From Methylorubrum extorquens (GTDB lineage: Bacteria > Pseudomonadota > Alphaproteobacteria > Rhizobiales > Beijerinckiaceae): a stretch of 9,817 bases of DNA. A program made the position numbers and the translations under genes. Under the pieces are notes generated by a model, which was given only the letters and a program-made list of their open reading frames with translations, ran no database searches and was not told the DNA's origin. The stretch is taken from positions 1 to 9,817 of the forward strand of contig JAEUAC010000010.1 of assembly GCA_019695455.1 (NCBI GenBank), read 5' to 3'. Below are positions 1-7,181 of the stretch, in pieces; position 1 is the first letter of the stretch, and every line of letters starts with the position of its first letter.

Positions 1-1
1 C

Positions 2-2443
2 GCGCCCGCGAACCCGGCCCGCGCCGCCCTTGACGCGGCCCGCATCGAACTCGAGCAGGCCGAGGCCGCGGCGGCCCGCGAGAGCCTGTCGTCCACGGCC
101 CTGCAGGAACTGCGCGTCCGCGTGGACGCCATCGCGGAGCGCTTCCGCGACGTCATCTCGACGCTCGGCCCCCAGCTCGACGCCGCGAAGGCGCGGCTCG
201 AGCAGCTCGGCCCGAAGCCCGCCGCCACGGCGCCGGAAGGCGCCGACGTCGCCCGCGACCGGACGGAGCGCGAGGGCGGCGTCGCGGCGCTCGACGATCT
301 GAACCGGCTCGGGCGGGCGCTGCTCCTGCAGTCGGAGCAGCTGACGGCGCAGCTCAGCGACCGCCGCCGGGCGGCCTTCACGGCGGCCCTGTTCGAGCGG
401 AGCTACGGGCTCCTCAGCCCCAGCCTCTGGACGTCGGTCGCGATGTCGTTCCCGCGCGACCTGCGGGCGCTGGAATACATGGCGGGGGATGCGGCGGGCC
501 GCTTCAACGGCCGCGCCTCGCCGACGACGCTGACGCTGCTCGCGCTCGCCATCGGGGCCGCCGTCGCCTTCCACATCGCGCGCCGCCAGATCGCGCCGCG
601 GCTCGTGCACAGGCCCCGCGACGCCGTGCAGGTGACGGAGAAGCGCAAGCTGCTCTCCGCGCTCGGCATCCTCGTCTTCGACGCGCTGCCGGCCGCGGCG
701 GGCAGCTTCGTCATCTACCAGCTCGTCGCGGCGGCCGACGTGCTGCCGCCCCGGCTTGACACCGTGCTCGCCGCGATCCTTGGCGGCCTCGCCTTCGTGG
801 CCTTCGCGGGCGCGGCGGCCGACGCGACGCTGGCGCCGGGCCGGACCGCCTGGCGGCTCTTGAACCTGTCGGACCTCTCGGCCCAGCGCCTGTCGACCTT
901 CGCGATCGGCTTCGCCTCCGTCGTCGCGGTGGGCCGCGTCCTGGACGCCGCCAACCAGGCCATCGCGGCGACCCTGCCGCTCTCCATCGCGGCGCGCGGC
1001 CTCGTGGTCCTCGTCGCATCCCTGACGCTCGCCGAGCTGCTGCGGCGCTTCGCCCGCACGGAGGATCAGGCGGAGGATTGCCTCGGGCCCTACATCGCGC
1101 CCGAGCCGGAGATCGGCGGGCCGGTCCGGCTGCTCGGCTGGGTGGTCGTCGCCCTGATGATCGGCAGCCTCGTGGCGGGCTACATCGCCTTCGGCTCCTT
1201 CGTCATGGAGCAGATCGCCTGGATCGGCTCCATCGCGGCGCTCCTGTTCCTCCTCGTGGCGCTCGCGGACGAGTTCATCGGCCGCAGCCTCGGCCGGGAC
1301 GGCCGCTTCTCCACGACGCTGCAGGCCAATCTCGGCCTCCGCCGGCGAAAGCTCGAACAGCTCGGCGTCGTGGGCGCCGGCTTCGTCCGCGTGATCCTCG
1401 TCATCGCGGCCGCCATGCTGGCGCTCGCGCCGTGGGGCGTGTCCTCGGGCGACATCGCGTCCAACCTGCGGGCGGCCTTCTTCGGCTTCCAGGTCGGCGA
1501 GGTGACGATCTCGCTGTCGAAGACGATCGGCGCGCTGCTCCTGTTCGCGGGCGTGATCGCGGCGACCCGCATCGTGCAGCGCTGGCTCGCCAAGACCTTC
1601 CTGCCGACGACCGATCTCGACGCGGGCCTGCGCAACTCTCTCGAGACGGCGGCGGGCTATGTCGGCTTCTTCGCGGCGGCCGCGCTCGCCCTCTCCATCC
1701 TGGGGCTCGGCCTCGAGAAGATCGCGATCGTGGCGGGCGCCCTCTCGGTCGGCATCGGTTTCGGCCTGCAATCGATCGTGAACAACTTCGTGTCGGGCCT
1801 GATCCTCCTCTGGGAGCGCCCGATCCGGGTGGGCGACCTCGTCGTCATCGGCGACGGCGAGGGCTACGTGCGGCGCATCAGCGTGCGGGCGACCGAGATC
1901 GAGACCTTCGACCGCTCCTCCGTCATCATCCCGAACTCGAACCTGATCTCGGGCGTCGTGAAGAACCGCGTGCGCGGCGACCGGACGGGCCGGGTCATCC
2001 TCTCGCTGCGCATCGGGCGCGACAAGGATCCCGTGAAGGCCGGCGAGATCCTGACGGAGCACGCGCGGCGCCACCCCGACGTCCTCGCGGTCCCCGAGCC
2101 GCGCGTCTCGTTCAAGGCCTTCGCGGAGGCGGGGCTCGACCTCGACCTCACCTGCTTCGTGGACGACGTGACCAAGCAGGTCCGCGTCCAGAGCGACCTC
2201 AACTTCGCGATCTTCAAGGCGCTCGTCGAGGCCGGCATCATGCCGATGCCCGGCCCGGCCGTGACCACGATCGCGGGGATCGAGGACGTCCAGGCCGCGC
2301 TCCGGGGCATCGCGGAAGCCCTGGCCGACGCGAAGGCCAAGGCGGCCGCGGGAGGGTCCGCGCCGGACGCCCGGGATCTTCGGACGCGACCGTCCGACGC
2401 CGACGGTCAGGCGGAGACGATCTCGCCGCGCTCGATCACGTAG
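2..2443 (+). CDS. DUF3772-type MscS mechanosensitive channel (5' partial)
   Basis: This is the C-terminal 813 residues of a large MscS-superfamily channel, which would release solutes across the inner membrane on hypo-osmotic shock. The frame is open to the left edge, so the true start and any signal peptide are outside the window. A GTG at 122 is in frame, but the residues before it already look like the periplasmic coiled DUF3772 region, so it is not the start. Charged, Ala/Leu-rich coil covers about 20-450. Roughly ten hydrophobic segments follow between about 515 and 1720. The pore helix lies at about 1726-1800 (Gly/Ala-rich, containing GIGFGLQSIVNNFVSG). The MscS beta domain follows, with ERPIRVGD at about 1815-1838 and IIPNSNLIS at about 1924-1950. 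The C-terminal mixed domain ends near 2290, followed by an Ala/Asp-rich tail. The family call is secure. The gated solute and physiological trigger are unknown. Its last 37 bp overlap livF on the opposite strand. Confidence 0.95.
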   Translation, partial: APANPARAALDAARIELEQAEAAAARESLSSTALQELRVRVDAIAERFRDVISTLGPQLDAAKARLEQLGPKPAATAPEGADVARDRTEREGGVAALDDLNRLGRALLLQSEQLTAQLSDRRRAAFTAALFERSYGLLSPSLWTSVAMSFPRDLRALEYMAGDAAGRFNGRASPTTLTLLALAIGAAVAFHIARRQIAPRLVHRPRDAVQVTEKRKLLSALGILVFDALPAAAGSFVIYQLVAAADVLPPRLDTVLAAILGGLAFVAFAGAAADATLAPGRTAWRLLNLSDLSAQRLSTFAIGFASVVAVGRVLDAANQAIAATLPLSIAARGLVVLVASLTLAELLRRFARTEDQAEDCLGPYIAPEPEIGGPVRLLGWVVVALMIGSLVAGYIAFGSFVMEQIAWIGSIAALLFLLVALADEFIGRSLGRDGRFSTTLQANLGLRRRKLEQLGVVGAGFVRVILVIAAAMLALAPWGVSSGDIASNLRAAFFGFQVGEVTISLSKTIGALLLFAGVIAATRIVQRWLAKTFLPTTDLDAGLRNSLETAAGYVGFFAAAALALSILGLGLEKIAIVAGALSVGIGFGLQSIVNNFVSGLILLWERPIRVGDLVVIGDGEGYVRRISVRATEIETFDRSSVIIPNSNLISGVVKNRVRGDRTGRVILSLRIGRDKDPVKAGEILTEHARRHPDVLAVPEPRVSFKAFAEAGLDLDLTCFVDDVTKQVRVQSDLNFAIFKALVEAGIMPMPGPAVTTIAGIEDVQAALRGIAEALADAKAKAAAGGSAPDARDLRTRPSDADGQAETISPRSIT
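2381..2408. other. Two mutually exclusive hairpins at the convergent gene ends
   Basis: The + strand holds a 7-bp perfect inverted repeat, GACCGTC (2388-2394) and GACGGTC (2402-2408), with a 7-nt loop. It overlaps a second one, CGGACG (2381-2386) and CGTCCG (2391-2396), with a 4-nt loop. They share bases 2388-2396, so only one can form at a time. On the minus strand the larger hairpin begins inside the livF stop codon, so it could mark the 3' end of the importer transcript. No T-tract follows in either direction, so it does not look like a classical intrinsic terminator. It lies inside the coding end of the channel gene. Confidence 0.35.
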
Positions 2444-3063
2444 GTCGCGTCCACGAGCGACGTCAGGAGGTCCGGGCTCGATTCCGTGATCAGGATGGCG
2501 ACGTCGGGCAGGGCCGCGCGCAGGCGGCCCAGGGCTTCGGCGTAGCGCAGCGCCAGGGCGGGGGCGAGGCCCTGGAAGGGCTCGTCCAGGAGCACGGCGC
2601 GCGTGCCGACCATGAGGGCGCGACCGAGCGCGACCATCTTGCCCTGCCCGCCGGACAGTCCCGCGGCCTTCCGGCCCGCGAAGTCGTGCAGCTCCGGCAG
2701 GAGCGCGAAGACGGCGTCGCGCCGCCGCTCGACCTCCGGGCGCGGCAGGCGCAGCACCTCGGCCGGCAGGGTGATGTTCTCGGCGACCGTGAAGGAGCCG
2801 AAGAGCCGACGCTCCTCCGGCGCGTAGCCGATGCCGAGCCCGGCGCGCGCATGGGCCTCGACCCGGGTGCAGTCCCGCCCGTCGATCGCGATGCGGCCGG
2901 CCCGGAGCGGGACGAGGCCCATGAGAGCGCGCAGCGTCGTCGTCTTGCCCGCCCCGTTGCGGCCGATCAGGGCGACGCGACCGCCCGCGGGGACGTGGAG
3001 CGACAGGCCGCGCAGGATCCGGGCGCCCGCGATGTCGACCGAGGCGCCCTCAAGCCGCAGCAT
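2407..3063 (-). CDS. livF: HAAT-family ABC transporter ATPase, LivF-like
   Basis: This 218-residue nucleotide-binding subunit couples ATP hydrolysis to import through LivHM, as the cytoplasmic partner of LivG. Walker A is GRNGAGKT at residues 34-41. The signature LSGGQ at 135-139 is intact. Walker B and the D-loop are LLDEPFQGLAP at 157-167. At the H-switch position the sequence is ITESSPD (191-197), so a Ser (194) replaces His; E. coli LivF has Gln there. The protein is somewhat shorter at the C-terminus than E. coli LivF (about 237 residues). The ATG at 3063 lies inside the 3' end of livG (14-nt overlap). A GACGGGG stretch about 6 nt upstream may serve as ribosome binding site. It is the last gene of the importer operon and ends 37 bp inside the convergent channel gene. 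The family is certain and the transported substrate is not known. Confidence 0.93.
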   Translation of the reverse strand: MLRLEGASVDIAGARILRGLSLHVPAGGRVALIGRNGAGKTTTLRALMGLVPLRAGRIAIDGRDCTRVEAHARAGLGIGYAPEERRLFGSFTVAENITLPAEVLRLPRPEVERRRDAVFALLPELHDFAGRKAAGLSGGQGKMVALGRALMVGTRAVLLDEPFQGLAPALALRYAEALGRLRAALPDVAILITESSPDLLTSLVDATYVIERGEIVSA

Positions 3064-3820
3064 GCGCGACCCCGTCCAGCACGGTGCCGATCACGTTCCG
3101 CCTGACCTCCGGGTCGGCCAGCACGGTCTCAGGCGGCCCGAGCGCCGCGATCCTGCCCTGGCTCCAGACGGCGACCCGGTCGGCGAAGCGCGCCACGACG
3201 TCCATGTCGTGCTCGACGAAGACGGCCGTGACGCCCGCGTCCCGGAGCACCCGCACCAGCGTCTCGACGATGGCCATCTTGTCGGCCGCCGCGACGCCGC
3301 TCGTCGGCTCGTCCATGAGGACGAGCGCCGGGCGGAGCGCCACCGCCATGGCGATGTCGGCGAGCTTGCGGGCGCCCTCGTTCAGGGCGTCCGCACGGGT
3401 CTCGGCGACGGAGGAGAGGCCGAACCGCTCGAGCCACTCGCCCGCCTCCCGGCGGACCGGGCCGCGCATGAGGGGCGCGACCGCCGACCAGATGCCGTCG
3501 CGCGACGCGATGGCGATCGCGACGTTCTGCAGGACGGTGTGCTCGGCGAAGAGCTGCGGCAGCTGGAAGGAGCGCCCGATGCCCATCCCGACGAGCCGCC
3601 GGGGCGGCAGCCCGAGGATGGGCCGGCCGCGGAACGCGATGGAGCCGCCCTGGGGCTTCAGGTAGCCGGTCGCCATGTTGATGAAGGTGGTCTTGCCGGC
3701 CCCGTTGGGGCCGATGATCGCCAGGAACTCGCCCTCGTGGACGTCGAGGTCGATCCCGTCGGCCGCCTTCACGCCTCCGAAGGCGAGGCGCAGGCCGCGG
3801 GCGGAGAGGAGGACGCTCAC
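3050..3820 (-). CDS. livG: HAAT-family ABC transporter ATPase, LivG-like
   Basis: This 256-residue ATPase subunit pairs with LivF on the cytoplasmic side of LivHM. Walker A is GPNGAGKT at residues 37-44. The Q-loop Gln is residue 86 (GRSFQLPQLF). Walker B is VLMDEP at 167-172 and the H-switch is VEHD with His204. The ABC signature reads LNEG at 146-149, instead of LSGG or the LAYG of E. coli LivG, so the Ser/Ala position is Asn. The frame is open far upstream, but homology starts at the GTG at 3820. That GTG forms a GTGA overlap with the livM stop and has a GGGGAGGG-type ribosome binding site just upstream, so I chose it. The 3' end overlaps the livF start by 14 nt. The LNEG signature and the TSGV D-loop suggest a HAAT subgroup separate from classical leucine importers, but this is inference. 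Confidence 0.93.
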   Translation of the reverse strand: MSVLLSARGLRLAFGGVKAADGIDLDVHEGEFLAIIGPNGAGKTTFINMATGYLKPQGGSIAFRGRPILGLPPRRLVGMGIGRSFQLPQLFAEHTVLQNVAIAIASRDGIWSAVAPLMRGPVRREAGEWLERFGLSSVAETRADALNEGARKLADIAMAVALRPALVLMDEPTSGVAAADKMAIVETLVRVLRDAGVTAVFVEHDMDVVARFADRVAVWSQGRIAALGPPETVLADPEVRRNVIGTVLDGVAHAAA

Positions 3821-4794
3821 GGGCCGCCCTCCCCGGCCGTCGCGGCGGCGCCCGGGCCCGCGGCGCGCCGTCCCAGGAGCCGCTGGCCGATGCCCCAGAT
3901 CCCGCCCGGCGCGAACAGGATCACGAGGAGGAGGACCGAGCCGAGGATCATCTGCCAGGCGTCCGCCACGAAGGCCGCCGCGTAGACGCGGGTCAGCTCG
4001 TAGGCGGCCGCGCCCAGGAAGGCGCCGAAGACGGACCCGGCCCCGCCGAGCACGGCGATGAAGACGAGCTCGCCCGAGGTCGTCCAATAGGCGAGCGCGG
4101 GCGTCACCTGGCGCGTCGCCATGGCGAGGATGAAGCCGCCGATGCCCGCCAGCGCCGCCGAGATCACGTAGGCGGCCAGCAGCACGAGCCGGGGCGGCAC
4201 GCCGAGGAAGTCGAGCCGCTGCTCGCGCGTCTTGATGCCGGCCAGCGCCTCGCCGAGCGGCGACGACCAGTAGACCCGCACGGCCGCGCCCGCGACGAGC
4301 GCGAGGACGAGGGCCGAGAGGAGCACGGCCCAGCTCTGCGCCTCGACGGACAGGGTCGCGCCCGCGAAGGTGAGCGGCGGCAGCCGGATGCCGTCCGTGC
4401 CGTGCGTGATGGAATAGAGCTTCTCGAGGAGCGAGTAGAACACCATCGACAGGGCGAGGTTGAGCATGCCGAAGAAGATGTCCCGGTAGCGCATGACGAA
4501 GAGGCCGACCACGAGCCCGACGGCGGCCGAGAGCCCGACCGCGACCGGCAGGAGCAGGGCCGCGTCGGGGATCCGGGGCGCCAGGAACGCCGCCGTGTAG
4601 GCCGCGATCGCGAGATACATCGCGTGGCCGAAGGAGACCTGCCCCGCCCGCAGCAGGAGCAGGATGCCGAGAACGGCGATGCCCTTGGCGGTCGCGACCG
4701 TGAGGACGAAGCGGAGCCACGGCACGGCCCAGGCGAGCGCGACCACGAGAAGCGCGGCCGCGAGCCCGGCCGCGAGGGTGCGCGCGCCGCTCAT
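3817..4794 (-). CDS. livM: HAAT-family ABC transporter permease, LivM-like
   Basis: This is a 325-residue inner-membrane permease, one half of the translocation channel with LivH. Strongly hydrophobic segments run from residue 7 to about 300 (about eight to nine helices). Family landmarks are GQVSFGHAMYLAIAAY (51-66), GTDGI (132-136), the cytoplasmic ATPase-coupling loop SSPLGEALAGIKTREQR (177-193) and the TSGEL...VLGGAGS stretch (239-254). A Gly/Ala-rich tail of about 20 residues follows the last helix. The ATG at 4794 overlaps the livH stop as ATGA, and the stop overlaps the livG GTG in the same way, so translation is probably coupled along livH-livM-livG. No strong ribosome binding site precedes the ATG, which fits coupling. 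The substrate cannot be inferred from the permease sequence. Confidence 0.93.
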   Translation of the reverse strand: MSGARTLAAGLAAALLVVALAWAVPWLRFVLTVATAKGIAVLGILLLLRAGQVSFGHAMYLAIAAYTAAFLAPRIPDAALLLPVAVGLSAAVGLVVGLFVMRYRDIFFGMLNLALSMVFYSLLEKLYSITHGTDGIRLPPLTFAGATLSVEAQSWAVLLSALVLALVAGAAVRVYWSSPLGEALAGIKTREQRLDFLGVPPRLVLLAAYVISAALAGIGGFILAMATRQVTPALAYWTTSGELVFIAVLGGAGSVFGAFLGAAAYELTRVYAAAFVADAWQMILGSVLLLVILFAPGGIWGIGQRLLGRRAAGPGAAATAGEGGP

Positions 4795-5720
4795 ATCCGG
4801 CGCGTCTCGAGGACGCCGAACATGCCCTGCGGCCGCACGAGGAGGACGGCCACCATGATGAGGTAGGGCACGACCACCTCGAGCTCGGGCTCGAGATAGA
4901 CCGCGAAGGAGCGGCCGAGCCCGATCAGGAGCGAGGTGAGCGCCGCGCCCTCCACCTGCCCGAGCCCGGCCGTGGCGACGACCGCGAAGGAGAGGACGAT
5001 GGTCTGGGCGCCGATGCCCGGCACGAGCGAGGTCGTCGGCGAGGCGAGCGCGCCGCCGAGCGCGGCCAGGGCCGCCCCGATCGTGAAGGTGACGAGCGTG
5101 ATGCGGGCCGCGTCGATCCCGAGCGCCCGCGCCGCCTCCCGGTCCGTCGTCACGGCGACCAGCATGCGGCCGAACAGCGTCCGCCGCAGCCCGTAGACGA
5201 GGGCCGCGAGCGTGAGGAGCGCGACGCCCGGCAGGAGGAAGAGCTGGTAGGCGTTGAACGGGATGACGTCCCCGCCGATCGGCACGTCGACCGTGCCCAT
5301 GAGCTTCACGGGCGCGTCCGACACGACCGGCCGCACGCCCCAGATCAGCTTCTGGGCGTCCTCGAGGATCATGAACAAGGCGAAGGTGACGAGGAGCTGC
5401 AGCACCGGCTCCTGGTCCTGCGTGCGCCGCAGCAGCCGCTCGATCGGCGGCCCGAGGACGAGGCCGACCAGCGCGGCCGCGACCACGAGGAGCGGCAGCG
5501 ACGCCCAGGCCGGCAGGCCGCGCGCGGCCGCGAACAGGCCGAGCGAGGCCGCCGAATAGGCGCCGATCGCGTACAGGCTGCCATGCGCCACGTTGAGGAC
5601 GCGCAGCACGCCGAAGACGAGGTTCAGGCCGACGGCCACCATGAAGATGGCGGCGGCCGAGGAGAGACCGTCGAGGGTCGCGAGGCCGAGCAGGAACGCG
5701 TTGTCGGACAGCCAGGCCAC
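4791..5720 (-). CDS. livH: HAAT-family ABC transporter permease, LivH-like
   Basis: This 309-residue inner-membrane permease is the partner of LivM. The N-terminus carries the family pattern NLVFGVLRVLNVAHGSLYAIGAY, beginning at residue 33. A DQEPVLQLLVTFAL stretch starts at 102. The ATPase-coupling loop RTLFGRMLVAVTTDREAARALG spans 180-201. RPQGMFG at 296-302 is the usual LivH C-terminal motif. About eight membrane segments are apparent. The frame is open upstream through the binding-protein gene, but the GTG at 5720 is the first start after that gene's stop (5735-5737) and gives a standard-length protein. The 14-nt gap contains only a weak GAGCGGG-like ribosome binding site. The stop overlaps the livM ATG (ATGA). 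Confidence 0.92.
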   Translation of the reverse strand: MAWLSDNAFLLGLATLDGLSSAAAIFMVAVGLNLVFGVLRVLNVAHGSLYAIGAYSAASLGLFAAARGLPAWASLPLLVVAAALVGLVLGPPIERLLRRTQDQEPVLQLLVTFALFMILEDAQKLIWGVRPVVSDAPVKLMGTVDVPIGGDVIPFNAYQLFLLPGVALLTLAALVYGLRRTLFGRMLVAVTTDREAARALGIDAARITLVTFTIGAALAALGGALASPTTSLVPGIGAQTIVLSFAVVATAGLGQVEGAALTSLLIGLGRSFAVYLEPELEVVVPYLIMVAVLLVRPQGMFGVLETRRI

Positions 5721-5734
5721 GCCGGATCGCCCGC

Positions 5735-7069
5735 TCAGGCCCGGTAGGGCATGGCCTTGGGCATGCTGGAGACCATGTCGGGCTTCAGCGTCTTCAGCCA
5801 GTCGGTGCTCTTCTGGCCGATCGGCGTCGTGATCGGCTCGGCCGGGAACACGACCATCTCGTCGAGCACGGCGAACGGGTAGGCGTCGACGTGCTTCGAG
5901 GTGCCGATGAGCTGGTTCTCGAGCCCCTGCCCGTCCGGCCGGATGGTCACCGACGAGGTCGGCGACGGGAACGTCAGCCCCCGGAAGGCGGCCGCGAGCT
6001 CCGCGTCGTTCGGCCAGGCCCCGCCCTTGGCGGCGAGCGCCTTCTCGTAGCCCGCCTTCATGCAGGAGACCGCCTGCGCCATGTGGTGGCAGGAATAGAT
6101 CGGGTAGGTGCCGAAGCGCTTCCGGTAGCCGTCCACGAAGGTCTTCAGCCGCGCCGGATCCTGCGGGGCCGGGTGGAGGAACCAGTGGTCCCCGCGCGCG
6201 CCGACGATGTGCCCGGGCGGCAGCGCCTTGCCGACGCGCTCGAGCGAGGATTCGGCGAGCGGCAGGACGAAGGTCGAGCGGTCGAAGAGCTTGCGGTCGG
6301 CCGCCTGCCGGATGAGCGTGTCGAGGTCGCCGCCCCAGGAGGTCGAGAGCACGACGTCCGGCCGCGTCGCGAGGAGGCGCGTCACCTCCGTCGAGAAGTC
6401 GGACGCGCCGAAGCGCGGGAACAGCTCCGCCACCACGCGCACGCCGGGCTTCAGGGTCTCGAGCCCGGTCCGGAAGATCTCCCAGCTGTCGCGGCCCCAG
6501 GCGTAGTCCTGGTTGATGACGGCGATGGTCTTGAAGTCGGGCTTGGCCTTCAGGAGATAGAGGAGCGCGGCCAGGATCTCGGGCGTCGCGTTCGCCTGGC
6601 TGCGGACGGCGTAGTCGTACTTGCCGTCCTCGAAGATGCGCTGGGTGCCGCAATCCCACAGGATGGTCGGCTTCTTCAGCTCGTCCGCCAGCGGCGCGCA
6701 GGCGATGCAGCTCGCCGACGAGATGGCCGAGAACAGGAGGTCCACCTTCTCGCTCTGCACGAGCCGCCGGTACTCGCCGACGAAGTGATCGACGCCCGGG
6801 CCCTCGTCGACGAAGATGGGCCGCGCCTTCACGCCGCCGATGCCGCCCGCCGCGTTCAGCTCCTCGAACAGCATCTCGGCCGTCTGGCGGGCGGGCACGC
6901 CGAACACGCTCGCGGGGCCCGACAGGTAGGTCGCGATGCCGACCTTCAGCTCCGCCGGCCTGGCCCCCTGCGCGATGCCGGGTCCGGCCGCGATCGCGAG
7001 CCCGCCGGCGCCGAGCGCGCCGAGGGCCGAGCGTCTGGTCAGCGATCCGCGATGGGCGCTCGTCGACAT
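5735..7069 (-). CDS. Periplasmic type I substrate-binding protein of HAAT importer
   Basis: This 444-residue solute-binding protein (Peripla_BP_6/LivJ-like fold) is first in the importer operon and delivers ligand to LivHM. The N-terminus has a TRRSAL twin-arginine-like motif (residues 11-16), then a Gly/Ala-rich hydrophobic stretch to about residue 33, so export by Tat (or Sec) with cleavage near GIA-QG is likely. The mature part starts with the LKVGIATYLSGPAS strand-loop (41-54). The ligand-loop region SAISSASCIAC is at 114-124, and DYAWGRDSWE (188-197) lies in the second lobe. Five cysteines (121, 124, 140, 327, 336) are unusual for the family. I chose the ATG at 7069 because GGGAGGA lies 4 nt upstream and the signal peptide then starts properly. 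An in-frame TTG at 7129 would add 20 non-signal residues. The ligand is unknown: branched-chain amino acid, amide or aromatic acid are all possible for the family. Confidence 0.92.
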   Translation of the reverse strand: MSTSAHRGSLTRRSALGALGAGGLAIAAGPGIAQGARPAELKVGIATYLSGPASVFGVPARQTAEMLFEELNAAGGIGGVKARPIFVDEGPGVDHFVGEYRRLVQSEKVDLLFSAISSASCIACAPLADELKKPTILWDCGTQRIFEDGKYDYAVRSQANATPEILAALLYLLKAKPDFKTIAVINQDYAWGRDSWEIFRTGLETLKPGVRVVAELFPRFGASDFSTEVTRLLATRPDVVLSTSWGGDLDTLIRQAADRKLFDRSTFVLPLAESSLERVGKALPPGHIVGARGDHWFLHPAPQDPARLKTFVDGYRKRFGTYPIYSCHHMAQAVSCMKAGYEKALAAKGGAWPNDAELAAAFRGLTFPSPTSSVTIRPDGQGLENQLIGTSKHVDAYPFAVLDEMVVFPAEPITTPIGQKSTDWLKTLKPDMVSSMPKAMPYRA

Positions 7070-7073
7070 GGTG

Positions 7074-7080
7074 TCCTCCC
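7074..7080 (-). promoter_or_regulatory. Ribosome binding site deciding the binding-protein start
   Basis: On the minus strand GGGAGGA sits 4 nt before the ATG at 7069. It is the strongest Shine-Dalgarno match in the importer operon. It favours this ATG over the upstream in-frame TTG at 7129. Its first base (7080) is also the end of the left arm of the outer inverted repeat in this gap. Confidence 0.7.
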
Positions 7081-7143
7081 GACCTTTGTTCTTTGCCGGG
7101 AGCTTGGGCGAGAGCCGATGGCGGCTCAATCCGTCAAAGGTCG
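7080..7143. repeat. Nested inverted repeats upstream of the importer operon
   Basis: The outer arms CGACCTTTG (7080-7088) and CAAAGGTCG (7135-7143) are a perfect 9-bp inverted repeat whose centres are 55 bp apart. Inside lies a perfect 6-bp hairpin, GAGCCG (7112-7117) and CGGCTC (7122-7127), with a 4-nt loop. The left arm adjoins the ribosome binding site, and the right arm covers the proposed -35 element. The arms could be paired operator half-sites for a regulator that loops DNA. If transcription starts further upstream, they could instead be an RNA stem next to the Shine-Dalgarno. The bases are certain; the function is inferred. Confidence 0.5.
7109..7137 (-). promoter_or_regulatory. Possible sigma-70-type promoter for the importer operon
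   Basis: On the minus strand TTGACG (7137-7132) is a good -35 match. After a 17-nt spacer, CTCTCG (7114-7109) stands at the -10 position but is a poor match, so the promoter would need activation or be weak. It would give a leader of about 30 nt before the ATG at 7069. The spacer contains the GAGCCG/CGGCTC inverted repeat, a plausible operator position. No better -10 is visible in the 118-bp gap. Confidence 0.3.
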
Positions 7144-7181
7144 CATGGCGGACGTTCGTCGGAACTTGGGGGCGGGCGGGC

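Noticed and set aside
1078..3105. Long open frame (675 codons) on the + strand crossing the channel gene and livF
   Set aside because: It is rich in Arg/Pro/Gly/Asp with no domain or hydrophobic pattern, and it overlaps two genes with clear family motifs. High GC content makes such open shadow frames common.
3821..4720. Upstream in-frame extension of livG through livM
   Set aside because: The extension is an out-of-frame shadow of livM. Homology to LivG begins exactly at the GTG at 3820.
7070..7129. TTG at 7129 as an alternative start of the binding protein
   Set aside because: It would put 20 polar residues before the signal peptide and has no ribosome binding site, while the ATG at 7069 has a strong one.
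7126..7146. Six-codon mini-ORF (MRPLTD) on the minus strand, possible leader peptide
   Set aside because: It overlaps the candidate -35 element, so it would not be transcribed from that promoter. It has no ribosome binding site and no run of regulatory codons.
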